64,000 nucleotides of DNA from contig JAIOPV010000021.1 in NCBI GenBank assembly GCA_021413735.1, positions 1 to 64,000 on the forward strand. The letters are read 5' to 3'. Each line of letters starts with the position of its first letter. Within the stretch, counting starts at the first letter, position 1. Shown here piece by piece: positions 43,375 to 51,543 of the stretch. This DNA is from Planctomycetota bacterium. Its GTDB lineage: Bacteria; Planctomycetota; Planctomycetia; Gemmatales; Gemmataceae. A program made the position numbers and the translations under genes. A model generated the notes under the pieces. It worked only from the letters and a program-made list of their open reading frames with translations. It was not told where the DNA came from and searched no databases.

Positions 43375-43565
43375 CATTATCTGAAATGTGTGCTGGTATT
43401 CGTTCACAGTTTCTGGCTACACCATTCGTGAATCGCGATAAATTTGAAGAAGCCATCGCGAGCACAGCAAATTTTGTCTCGCTCCGGGACCACACTCCGC
43501 GAAGTGTCAATTCGGGTGTTCCTGGCTCTTGCTGAATCAACGCCCAACTGCAGGAGATTGACTCC

Positions 43566-46019
43566 GTGCCCATGTTGCCTCTGCGGGTTCTCATTATCGA
43601 AGATAACCCATCCGATGCCGAGTTGATCCTTCACTCACTCCAACAAGCGGGGTTCGAGCCGAAAGTCATCCGAGCCGAAACCGAAGTGGAATATCTCACT
43701 CAGTTGGAATCCGCTCCTGACGTTATTCTGTGCGACTACAACCTGCCCCAGTTAAGTGCCATGCGGGCGTTGGATCTGCTCCAGGAACGCCGCCTGGAGA
43801 TCCCGTTTCTGATCGTGTCGGGTTCGATCGGAGAAGAAACCGCAGTCGAGTCGATCAAGCGTGGAGCAACCGACTACATCCTCAAGGATCGGCTCGGGCG
43901 GCTCGGTTCCGCAGTGACACGCGCCCTCGAACAACGAAAACTCCGGGATGCCGAACGCAGCAGTCAGGCTCAGCTTCGGTTCCAGAATGCGCTGCTCGAA
44001 TGCCAGACCGAGGCGTCGCCGGATGGCATCCTCGTGGTCGGGCCGGATAATCAGATCCTGTCATACAACCGCCGATTCCTCGAATTGTGGGACATTCCTC
44101 CTGAACTCGCCAAAGCTGGAGACGACACACCAGTCCTGGCACTGGCCCGAAGTCGGACGGCCGACCCAGACGCTTTCGTCGCGCGTGTCGAGGCCATCTA
44201 CGCCGACCCAGACACCCAGACAAACGAAGAAGTGGCCTTGGCCGATGGACGGACACTCGATCGGTACAGCGCCCCAATCCGGGGAACCTCTGGAGAGTTG
44301 CTCGGCCGTGTCTGGTTCTTCCGCGATATCACAAATCGAAAGCGAGCCGAGAGCGAAGTTCAACGACAGCAAAAGGAATTGCAACTTATCTTCGACATGG
44401 TGCCGGCGGTGATTTTCTTCAAGGATCGCGATCACCGATTGGTACGTGTGAACGACGAACTCGTTCGATTGGTAGGGTTGCCGAGAGAACGGCTCGAAGG
44501 GCGGACAGATGTGGAACTTGGTTCGCCACAGGCCGCCCAGTATTACCGTGATGAAAACGAAGTCATGACCACGGGTCGCCCGAAGCGTGGGATCATCGAA
44601 CCGATTGAAACCGCGACTGGTACTCGCTGGCTCCAGACCGATAAGCTCCCTCACCGCGATGCAACCGGGCAAATCATCGGCGTGATCGGATTCGCGATCG
44701 ACATCACAAATCGAAAGCAGGCCGAGGAGTTGTTCCGTCAGGCTCAGGAACGGCTTCAGCACGTCATCGCTTCGAGTCCGGCGATTCTCTTCTCGCTTGT
44801 CATCGAGGCAGATCACATCCGTGGAATTGCCTGGATGAGTGAGAACGTGCGAGACGTGTTGGGGTACTCCCCAGCGGAAACGTGTGGCACGTCGTGGTGG
44901 ATGGCAAACATGCATCCGGAAGATCGCGATCGGGTGATGTCTTCCACGGACCAAGGATTGATCGCGAAGGGGCGAGTAACGCACGAATACCGCTTCAAGC
45001 ACCGGAACGGTCAGTACCGTTGGCTCCGCAGCGAGATTCGATTGGTTCTGGATGCCACGGGGGAATCCGTGGAGGCCATTGGTTCGTGGTCCGACATCAC
45101 CGAACGCCAACTCCTGGAAGAACAGTATCGGCAGGCGCAGAAGATGGAGGCATTCGGGCAGTTGTCTGCCGGCATCGCTCACGACTTCAACAACCTGCTG
45201 ACAGTCATCAACGGCTACAGCGACCTCCTCATCGACGAATTCTCGCCAACCGACCCGCAACGGATCTCGGCAATCGAGATTCGCGAAGCGGGTGGTCGTG
45301 CCGCTGCGCTGACCGCTCAACTTCTGGCTTTCAGTCGGAGAACGATCGTCGAGCCCAAGATTTTCGATCTGAATGAATTGGTCGATCGAGTTGTGAAGAT
45401 GCTCCGTCGGCTGATCGGGGAAGACATCATCCTCGTCACCGAGTTGTCTCCCACATTGAGCCGGGTGAAGGCAGACCAGAGTCAGATGGAGCAACTCATC
45501 ATGAATCTGGCCGTGAATGCCAGGGATGCGATGCCCAAAGGCGGCCGGCTGACCATTGGAACGCAGAACACGGAGGCATTGAGCTTAGCCACACTCGCAA
45601 CTCCGAACCAGATCCCGAGCCGTCATGTGCGAATCACGGTATCTGATACGGGAACCGGAATGACGGATGAAGTGAAGGCCAAGCTGTTTGAACCGTTCTT
45701 CACCACGAAGGGGGTTGGAAAAGGAACCGGGCTTGGGCTGGCGACGGTGTTCGGAATCGTGAAGCAAGCCGGGGGCCAGATCGACGTCACGAGCGAAGTT
45801 GGGGTTGGAACCATATTTACGGTACTGCTGCCCGCTGCATCAGACACGACAATCAAGCCCCCCAGCGGCAAGCTCGGAATTCCCAAACTCGGAAGCGAGA
45901 CGGATGACGCGATCGTGCGGCACGGGGTCGTTGAGGAAACCGACGCTTTCCTTCAGAAGCCGTTCACTCCGCTGGCGCTCGCTCGAAAAGTGCGGGGTGT
46001 TCTGGATGGAAGCGAGTGA
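43566..46019 (+). CDS. Hybrid histidine kinase: REC, three PAS domains, HisKA, HATPase, truncated C-terminal REC
   Basis: An 817-residue cytoplasmic kinase. The N-terminal receiver has the acidic pair Glu12/Asp13 and phosphoacceptor Asp57 (VILCDYNLP). Three PAS regions follow (about 140-255, 265-385 and 395-515), each ending in a DIT-type motif (RDITNRKRAE, AIDITNRKQAE, SDITERQLLE). HisKA has His539 (AGIAHDFNNLLTVINGYSDL). The ATPase has MNLAVNARDAMPKGG and GKGTGLGLATVFGIVKQAGG. The final ~45 residues (TDDAIVRHGVVEETDAFLQK plus PFTPLALARKVRGVL) are the end of a second receiver whose first two thirds, including its Asp, are missing. It starts with GTG 43566 (aggag upstream) or ATG 43572. Confidence 0.92.
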   Translation: MPMLPLRVLIIEDNPSDAELILHSLQQAGFEPKVIRAETEVEYLTQLESAPDVILCDYNLPQLSAMRALDLLQERRLEIPFLIVSGSIGEETAVESIKRGATDYILKDRLGRLGSAVTRALEQRKLRDAERSSQAQLRFQNALLECQTEASPDGILVVGPDNQILSYNRRFLELWDIPPELAKAGDDTPVLALARSRTADPDAFVARVEAIYADPDTQTNEEVALADGRTLDRYSAPIRGTSGELLGRVWFFRDITNRKRAESEVQRQQKELQLIFDMVPAVIFFKDRDHRLVRVNDELVRLVGLPRERLEGRTDVELGSPQAAQYYRDENEVMTTGRPKRGIIEPIETATGTRWLQTDKLPHRDATGQIIGVIGFAIDITNRKQAEELFRQAQERLQHVIASSPAILFSLVIEADHIRGIAWMSENVRDVLGYSPAETCGTSWWMANMHPEDRDRVMSSTDQGLIAKGRVTHEYRFKHRNGQYRWLRSEIRLVLDATGESVEAIGSWSDITERQLLEEQYRQAQKMEAFGQLSAGIAHDFNNLLTVINGYSDLLIDEFSPTDPQRISAIEIREAGGRAAALTAQLLAFSRRTIVEPKIFDLNELVDRVVKMLRRLIGEDIILVTELSPTLSRVKADQSQMEQLIMNLAVNARDAMPKGGRLTIGTQNTEALSLATLATPNQIPSRHVRITVSDTGTGMTDEVKAKLFEPFFTTKGVGKGTGLGLATVFGIVKQAGGQIDVTSEVGVGTIFTVLLPAASDTTIKPPSGKLGIPKLGSETDDAIVRHGVVEETDAFLQKPFTPLALARKVRGVLDGSE

Positions 46020-46027
46020 GGGGTTTG

Positions 46028-46096
46028 CGAGCCACGGGGTTTATCCCCGTGGTTGTTGGGGAAAGCAAAGACCACGGGGATAAACCCCGTGGCTCG
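46028..46096. repeat. 26-bp perfect palindrome, gagccacggggt type
   Basis: The arms 46028-46053 (cgagccacggggtttatccc plus cgtggt) and 46071-46096 are perfect reverse complements. Each arm also has an inner hairpin, ccacgggg / ccccgtgg. It lies between the hybrid kinase gene and the convergent DUF1501 gene. It is related to 22236-22304. Confidence 0.8.
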
Positions 46097-46110
46097 TCAA
46101 ATTCTGCGGA

Positions 46111-47493
46111 TCACTTCAGGATGCCCGATATCACTTGCCCCTCGCAGAGCGTGAGGGGGCGATTCAGTCGATCACGCAGTTCCGTTCGCGGATCGACGCC
46201 CAGCAAGTGATAGATCGTCGCCGCGAGGTCAGATGGAGTTGTGGGATTCGCCGTCGGTTCCGCTGCGAAGCGGTCACTCGCTCCGTAGACCGCTCCACCT
46301 GCAACGCCGCCACCAGCCAGTACCGTGGTGAACACCTTACCCCAGTGGTCGCGGCCGTCTTTGCCAGCCCCCGCGCCGCCTTCCACCGCTTGACCCACCT
46401 TCGGCGTTCGACCCATTTCCCCGGTCCAGACGACGAGCGTTTCGTCCAGCATGTCGCGGCTTTTCAGGTCGTCGAGAAGCGCCGACGTTGCTTGATCGGT
46501 GACGGGGCACAGGCGAGTCTTCAGATCGACGAAGTTCCGGTTGTGCGTGTCCCAGTAGACGCTGACGTTCGTGATGCCGTCGTTCGGCCAGAAGACCGTG
46601 ACGAGCGGCACGCCAGCTTCGACCAACCGACGAGCCTGAAGCACAGACTGCCCGTGGCGATTCATGCCGTAGCGTTCGCGTGTCTTCTGCGATTCGCGCG
46701 ACAGGTCGAACGCCTTCGTGACCTGCGGCGCGGACAGCAGCGAGAACGCTCGGCGGTAGTGCGCTCCCATCGCTTCGAGTTCAGGCTGGTATTTGGTCAT
46801 CGGTCCGGGTCGGTCGAACGCCTGCAACAGACGCTCGCGACCGAGAACGCGGTCGGCTGGGGTATCTTCGCTCAGAGCAAACTCGCCGACGCGATAATCC
46901 GGCGACGAGGCATCGGTGTCGATTCGCATGGGGTTGTAGACGGGGCCGAGCCAGCCCGCTCCCTGGCCATGGCTCTGTTCCACGAATCGCGGCGCCCCGT
47001 TGGGCACGACCGGCATCATCGAGACATAAGGCGGCAGTTGTCCGCGACCGTGGCCGAGTTTCGCGAGAACGGAACCGTAGTTGGGCCAGTCGTCGGCGAT
47101 GGGGCCGGCTGGTGCGGGCTTGCCCGTGAGGAGATGGTGGGTCGCGGTAAGGTGGTTGACGTCCGTGTGGGTCATCGAGCGGATCAGGCAAAGGTCATGG
47201 GCACGCTTCGCCAACTGGGGCAGGTGCTCGCAAATCTGCAAGCCGGGAACGGTCGTCTGGATGGGCTTGAACTCGCCGCGATAAACGTCTGCGGCGTCGG
47301 GCTTCATGTCCCAGGTGTCTTGCTGAGCGGGTCCGCCCCACATGAACAGCAGGATGCACGCCTTCGCTCGTTTTTTCGGTGGGGTTGCGGTCGGTTCGGC
47401 GGCTTTCAGCAGAGTCGGCAATCCAAGCCCGAACAGACTGAGCGAACCGGCTCGCAGGAAGTCTCGCCGCGTATCGGGAGGGAGTCGGTCCAT
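46111..47493 (-). CDS. DUF1501 secreted protein without a DUF1549 partner
   Basis: A 460-residue DUF1501 protein. The Tat-like signal has DTRRDFLRAGSLSLFGLGLP. Family blocks are ACILLFMWGGPAQQDTWDMK, LIRSMTHTDVNHLTATHHLL, ARRLVEAGVPLVTVFWPND, WTGEMGRTPKVGQAVEGG and DLAATIYHLLGVDPRTELRD. The final part is complete (LNRPLTLCEGQVISGILK). Unlike the copy at 41032, no PSCyt1/DUF1549 gene is next to it. It lies downstream of hslU, separated by 48 bp that hold a short gccgcaagcggcgaatac unit. Confidence 0.9.
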   Translation of the reverse strand: MDRLPPDTRRDFLRAGSLSLFGLGLPTLLKAAEPTATPPKKRAKACILLFMWGGPAQQDTWDMKPDAADVYRGEFKPIQTTVPGLQICEHLPQLAKRAHDLCLIRSMTHTDVNHLTATHHLLTGKPAPAGPIADDWPNYGSVLAKLGHGRGQLPPYVSMMPVVPNGAPRFVEQSHGQGAGWLGPVYNPMRIDTDASSPDYRVGEFALSEDTPADRVLGRERLLQAFDRPGPMTKYQPELEAMGAHYRRAFSLLSAPQVTKAFDLSRESQKTRERYGMNRHGQSVLQARRLVEAGVPLVTVFWPNDGITNVSVYWDTHNRNFVDLKTRLCPVTDQATSALLDDLKSRDMLDETLVVWTGEMGRTPKVGQAVEGGAGAGKDGRDHWGKVFTTVLAGGGVAGGAVYGASDRFAAEPTANPTTPSDLAATIYHLLGVDPRTELRDRLNRPLTLCEGQVISGILK

Positions 47494-47510
47494 GGGAACC
47501 TTTCGTGCGA

Positions 47511-47530
47511 TTGCCGCAAGCGGCGAATAC
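47511..47530. repeat. Solo gccgcaagcggcgaatac unit
   Basis: A single unit of the palindrome type at 29832-29885 and at the window start (right arm and tail, 29-47), with the self-pairing core gccgc-aa-gcggc. It lies between the hslU end and the DUF1501 start. Confidence 0.55.
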
Positions 47531-47541
47531 AGGATTCTCCC

Positions 47542-48888
47542 CTACAGGATGAACTTGCTCAAGTCTTCGCGTTGAATAATCGCCCCGAGCCGATCACGGA
47601 CGAACTTGGCGTCGATCACCACTCGCTTCTCGGTGAGGTCTGGGCCTTCAAAGCTCACTTCCTCCACGACTTTTTCGAGAATCGTGTGCAGCCGTCGGGC
47701 ACCGATGTTCTGGTGCGTGCGGTTCACGTCGAAGGCGATATCCGCGATGGCCTCGATGCCATCTTTCGTGAATTCCAGATCAACGCCTTCGGTCTTCAGC
47801 AACTCCGAGTATTGCTTCGTGAGGGCGTGTTTTGGTTCCGTGAGGATTCGCAGGAAATCGGGCTTCGTCAGGTCGGTGAGTTCGACGCGGATCGGGAAGC
47901 GGCCCTGCAACTCCGGCATGAGGTCGGCAGGCTTCGACGTGTGAAACGCTCCTGCCGCGATGAACAGAATGTGATCCGTTTTCACGGGGCCGTGCTTGGT
48001 GTTGACGGTCGTGCCTTCGACCACTGGCAGCAAGTCTCGCTGCACGCCTTGTCGGGAAACGTCCGGCCCGTGCCCCGACGACGGCCCGCACACCTTGTCG
48101 ATCTCATCGAGGAACACGATGCCTTGATTCTCGACCCGTTCGACGGTCTGTTCGGCGACCGCGGCCCGATCGATGAGCGCTTCCGTTTCCTGTTCGAGCA
48201 GCAGCTTGCGGGCGTCCTTGATGGCGAGTTGGCGAGGTTGCCCGCCCTTCGGCATGATCTTGTCGAACATGTTCTGCAAGTCGACGTCCATGTTCTCCAT
48301 GCCCATGCTGGAGAAGATTTGCACCGGCACGGCCTTCTGCTCGACGGTCAGTTCCACGACGCGATCTTCGAGTTCGCCGGCTTCGAGTTTGGCCTTCATC
48401 TTGTCGCGGGTGCGCTGACGGCGTTCCTGTTCTTCCTTCTCCTGTTCAGGCTCCCACGGCGTGTTCTTCGGCGTCGGCACGAGCATATCGAGCAGCCGTT
48501 CCGTGACGCGATCCTTGGCCTTGTTCTGCACCTGAACTCGCATCTCGGCTTTGACCAACCCGATGCCCGCTTCCGTGAGATCGCGGATGATGCTTTCGAC
48601 ATCGCGGCCAACGTAACCGACTTCGGTGAACTTCGTGGCTTCGACCTTGATGAACGGCGCTCCGACCAACTGTGCGAGTCGACGAGCGATCTCCGTTTTG
48701 CCGACGCCGGTTGGTCCGATGAGGATGATGTTTTTCGGCGTGATGTCGGTGCGAAGTTCGGGCGAGAGTTGCTGACGTCGCCAGCGATTGCGGATCGCGA
48801 CCGCGACGGCTTTCTTGGCCGCGTTCTGCCCGACGATGTATTTGTCGAGTTCGGCAACGACCTGTCGCGGGGTCATGGATTCGGCCAC
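47542..48888 (-). CDS. hslU: HslU ATPase subunit of the HslVU protease
   Basis: A 448-residue AAA+ unfoldase that feeds proteins to HslV. Key parts are the N-terminal MTPRQVVAELDKYIVGQNAA, Walker A GPTGVGKTEIARRLA, the pore GYVGRDVES motif, and Walker B GIVFLDEIDKV. An I-domain lies between them, and sensor/AAA parts run to the C-terminus EDLSKFIL, which docks on HslV. The length is normal. It lies downstream of hslV with a 25-bp palindrome in the gap. Confidence 0.95.
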   Translation of the reverse strand: MAESMTPRQVVAELDKYIVGQNAAKKAVAVAIRNRWRRQQLSPELRTDITPKNIILIGPTGVGKTEIARRLAQLVGAPFIKVEATKFTEVGYVGRDVESIIRDLTEAGIGLVKAEMRVQVQNKAKDRVTERLLDMLVPTPKNTPWEPEQEKEEQERRQRTRDKMKAKLEAGELEDRVVELTVEQKAVPVQIFSSMGMENMDVDLQNMFDKIMPKGGQPRQLAIKDARKLLLEQETEALIDRAAVAEQTVERVENQGIVFLDEIDKVCGPSSGHGPDVSRQGVQRDLLPVVEGTTVNTKHGPVKTDHILFIAAGAFHTSKPADLMPELQGRFPIRVELTDLTKPDFLRILTEPKHALTKQYSELLKTEGVDLEFTKDGIEAIADIAFDVNRTHQNIGARRLHTILEKVVEEVSFEGPDLTEKRVVIDAKFVRDRLGAIIQREDLSKFIL

Positions 48889-48906
48889 GGGGAAACCTCG
48901 GAAATG

Positions 48907-48987
48907 ATCTCACGCAAAGCCGCGAAGCCACAAAGATATTCAGCTTTGTCTTGGTCTTCTTCGTGGCTTCGCGGCTTTGCGTGAGAT
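48907..48987. repeat. 25-bp perfect inverted repeat between hslV and hslU
   Basis: The arms 48907-48931 (atctcacgcaaagccgcgaa plus gccac) and 48963-48987 are perfect reverse complements with a 31-base centre. It occupies most of the 106-bp hslV-hslU gap. This sequence type is, to my knowledge, a dispersed repeat in many bacteria. Confidence 0.8.
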
Positions 48988-48994
48988 TCTTGAT

Positions 48995-49531
48995 TCACGT
49001 CAATTCAAGTACTTCAATGCTGCGGTTGGTGTAAATGCAGAGGTCGCCGGCGATCTCCAGGCCAGCTTTGGCGATCTCGGCGGGCTTCAGTGTCGTGTGT
49101 GCCATGAGCGCCCGGGCGGCGGCCAACGCATACGGGCCGCCCGAGCCAATCGCCAGCACGTTATCGGTGGGGGCGATCACGTCGCCGGTGCCGCTGAGAA
49201 GCAGCAAATGATCGCGGTCAGCGACGATGAGCATGGCTTCGAGGCGACGCAAAATGCGGTCGGTTCGCCATTCTTTCGCGAGTTCGGTCGCGGCTTTCGG
49301 CACGGAACCCTGATGGTCGCGGAGCTTAGTCTCGAAGCGTTCGAGGAGCGAGAACGCGTCGGCGGCGGCGCCCGCGAATCCGGCCAGAACCTTGCCGTCG
49401 TACAACTTGCGAACCTTTCTCGCGTCGTTCTTCATCACAATGTTACCGAGCGTAACCTGCCCGTCGCCGCCAATGGCGACGCCAGCGGAAGTTCGCACGG
49501 CCAGAATAGTTGTGGCACGAATTCGAGGCAC
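48995..49531 (-). CDS. hslV: HslV peptidase subunit of the HslVU protease
   Basis: A 178-residue proteasome-beta-like threonine peptidase. A short leader VPRIRA precedes the catalytic Thr in [20 protein letters not shown]. Other blocks are the [20 protein letters not shown] region and [17 protein letters not shown]. The leader is probably removed so that Thr becomes the N-terminus. The start is GTG at 49531, with a ggag 6 bases upstream at the edge of the 49542-49625 repeat; an in-frame ATG at 49582 lies inside that repeat and is rejected. First gene of the hslVU operon. Confidence 0.93.
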   Translation of the reverse strand: MPRIRATTILAVRTSAGVAIGGDGQVTLGNIVMKNDARKVRKLYDGKVLAGFAGAAADAFSLLERFETKLRDHQGSVPKAATELAKEWRTDRILRRLEAMLIVADRDHLLLLSGTGDVIAPTDNVLAIGSGGPYALAAARALMAHTTLKPAEIAKAGLEIAGDLCIYTNRSIEVLELT

Positions 49532-49541
49532 GGATTTCTCC

Positions 49542-49625
49542 AAGGCGGAAGGCAGAGGGCGGAATGTGGAATGCGGAATCACTCTTCGCTTTCCATTCCG
49601 CCCTCCGCCTTCTGCCTTCCGCCTT
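49542..49625. repeat. Inverted repeat upstream of hslV, aaggcggaaggcag type
   Basis: The left arm 49542-49566 (aaggcggaaggcagagggcg plus gaatg) pairs with 49594-49625, which has one extra internal repeat unit. It is of the same type as the element at 53127-53216 inside a coding gene. The sequence from here to 49881, about 255 bases, shows no gene; it probably carries the promoters of hslV and of the TPM gene, but no clear -35/-10 pair was found. Confidence 0.7.
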
Positions 49626-49881
49626 GTCGGTTTAAGATCGCTCCAGGGCCGACGAATACAGTTCTGATGCTGCTAACCGGACGCGAATGGGGTGTTTGCT
49701 CGCATTCGCTCTGAAGGACATGATACCCAGCCGGTGCAACCGGAACAGGGAAGCCAAACCCAAGCCCGGAACCAATTTGGTTCAGCAAGCAGGGTGGGTC
49801 TGGGATAGAATGAGCAACGGAACGACTTGTGGGCGGTGCGCGTTGCCATGCGCCCACCCCCGTAACCACAAGGAGAAACAC

Positions 49882-50985
49882 ATGACCAAACTGATGACGA
49901 CGGGGGCGATGATCGCAGCCCTCTTGACCGGTGGCCTCCTTGCGACGCCTGTTTTGGCCTCGAAGGCTGCCGCCGAATTGCCTGGGGCAATGCAGGTTAC
50001 CGATGATGCGAAGCTCTTCTCCGACGATGCCGTGAAGCAAGCCGAAAAGAAGATGTCGGACGCCAAGTTCGACCGCGGCCTCCACTTCACCGTGGATACA
50101 TACAAGGAAATTCCGGCCGACCGAAAGAGCAAGTACAGCCCAGACCGGGAACAGGAGTTCTTCCGCGAGTGGGCGAAGGCGGTCGCCACAGGCGACAAGG
50201 CTCGGGGCCCATATGTGTTGATCTGCCTCAAACCGGCCTACACCGAAGTTGTTGTTGATGAGGAGAGCCTCAATCGTGGATTCACCACGAGCAATGCAGC
50301 CACCCTGAGCAAAATCTTCGATACCGGTCTGCGGGAATCTGGGAAACTCCAGGGCGCTGAACGGGCCGCTCGCCGAGATAAGGCGCTTCTCGACGCGACC
50401 GATTACGTTATCAAGGATCTGAGCGGCGCCAAAGTTGTCGATGTAAACGGCAACGTGGTCAGCAGCACGACTGGCAAAACCGCACAGCACAACGAGCACA
50501 AGCAAGGAATGAGCGTCGGCGGGTGGGTTTGCCTGGGTCTGTGTGTTCTGCTCGGCGTGTGGCTCATGATCGGTTTGATCCGCGCGCTGACGGGTGGCGG
50601 CGGTGGAGGTGGCGGCGGTTATGGTGGCGGTGGTGGTGGCGGGGGTGGTTTCGGGTCGTCCTTGCTCGGCGGCCTCTTCGGCGCGATGGCCGGCATGTAC
50701 ATCTACAATAGCATGTTCGGACACGGTGGCATGTTCGGCGGCAGCTCCGACGCGTATGCAGGAAGCAGCGACGGGATGGGTGGAAGTCCTGACACTGGTG
50801 CTGGTGATTACGGTGATGGCACCTCTGCGGGGAGTGGGGGTGGCGATTACGGCGGTGGCGACTCGGGCGGAGGTGGTGATTACGGCGGTGGTGGTGGTGA
50901 CTACGGCGGCGGAGGCGGTGATTACGGTGGTGGCGGCGACTTCGGTGGCGGTGGTGGTGACTTTGGCGGCGGTGGCGACTTCTAA
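49882..50985 (+). CDS. TPM-domain (YgcG-like) membrane protein with Gly/Asp/Tyr repeat tail
   Basis: A 367-residue protein. A signal peptide (MTTGAMIAALLTGGLLATPV) leads into a TPM domain (about 35-175; blocks LFSDDAVKQAEKKMSDAKF and GPYVLICLKPAYTEVVVD). A membrane helix follows (GWVCLGLCVLLGVWLMIGLI, near 215-237). A C-terminal glycine-rich region ends in about seven copies of GGGGDY or GGGGDF. TPM proteins act in envelope processes and photosystem repair in other groups; here the role is unknown. The ATG at 49882 has aaggaga upstream. A strong terminator follows at 51004-51040. Confidence 0.88.
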   Translation: MTKLMTTGAMIAALLTGGLLATPVLASKAAAELPGAMQVTDDAKLFSDDAVKQAEKKMSDAKFDRGLHFTVDTYKEIPADRKSKYSPDREQEFFREWAKAVATGDKARGPYVLICLKPAYTEVVVDEESLNRGFTTSNAATLSKIFDTGLRESGKLQGAERAARRDKALLDATDYVIKDLSGAKVVDVNGNVVSSTTGKTAQHNEHKQGMSVGGWVCLGLCVLLGVWLMIGLIRALTGGGGGGGGGYGGGGGGGGGFGSSLLGGLFGAMAGMYIYNSMFGHGGMFGGSSDAYAGSSDGMGGSPDTGAGDYGDGTSAGSGGGDYGGGDSGGGGDYGGGGGDYGGGGGDYGGGGDFGGGGGDFGGGGDF

Positions 50986-51003
50986 GCCGCAAGACACAAC
51001 AAC

Positions 51004-51040
51004 CAAAAGCCCACCCGTTCGCGGGTGGGCTTTTCGCTTT
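51004..51040 (+). terminator. Rho-independent terminator after the TPM gene
   Basis: A perfect stem agcccacccg (51007-51016) / cgggtgggct (51021-51030) with loop ttcg is followed by tttcgctttt and preceded by aaa. It lies 22 bases after the TPM stop codon. Confidence 0.9.
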
Positions 51041-51060
51041 TACTCCCTTACCATGACCAC

Positions 51061-51543
51061 ATGCCACACGATCCGAATTGTCCGATGTGCAAGACCGTCG
51101 CCGACCTCACTGCGGTCGGCGGGCCGGGGTTGGTCTGGCACTTCCCGCATTCCGTTGCGTTCCTCGGTCCCTGGCAGTTCTACACGGGTTATTGCCTGAT
51201 CGTATCACGCGAACCTGCTTCTGAACTGAGTCAACTCGGACCGAATCGAGCCGCGTTCCTTGAAGAAATGGCCACGCTCGCGGAGGCAATCGAAGCCTGC
51301 TTCACCCCGCACAAACTGAACTACGAACTCCTCGGGAACGTTGTGCCGCACCTACACTGGCACATCTTCCCACGCTCGGCCAACGACCCTGAGAAACTGC
51401 GGCCCATCTGGTTCGGCACCGACAAAGCCGAGAACGATCCCGCCGAGAAGGCACGATTGCAGACGGGTAGCATCCCGCCGGCGGAATGCGTTGCGAAGTT
51501 GCGAGCGTGGCTGACCGCAAACGGGGCACCAACCGCATCATGA
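51061..51543 (+). CDS. HIT family protein (nucleotide hydrolase/transferase)
   Basis: A 160-residue protein of the histidine-triad family, which hydrolyses or transfers nucleoside phosphoramidates or dinucleotides. The triad is HLHWHIF (VVPHLHWHIFPR), and the N-terminal CPMC is a likely metal site. The length and the block YTGYCLIVSREPASELSQL fit the AP4A-hydrolase-like HIT group. The ATG at 51061 starts shortly after the terminator. Its TGA overlaps the hemC ATG by three bases, so the two genes are coupled. Confidence 0.88.
   Translation: MPHDPNCPMCKTVADLTAVGGPGLVWHFPHSVAFLGPWQFYTGYCLIVSREPASELSQLGPNRAAFLEEMATLAEAIEACFTPHKLNYELLGNVVPHLHWHIFPRSANDPEKLRPIWFGTDKAENDPAEKARLQTGSIPPAECVAKLRAWLTANGAPTAS

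Noticed and set aside
46135-48984. Very long plus-strand open frame (949 codons)
   Set aside because: It is antisense to DUF1501 and hslU, both with intact motifs; the translation has no domain.
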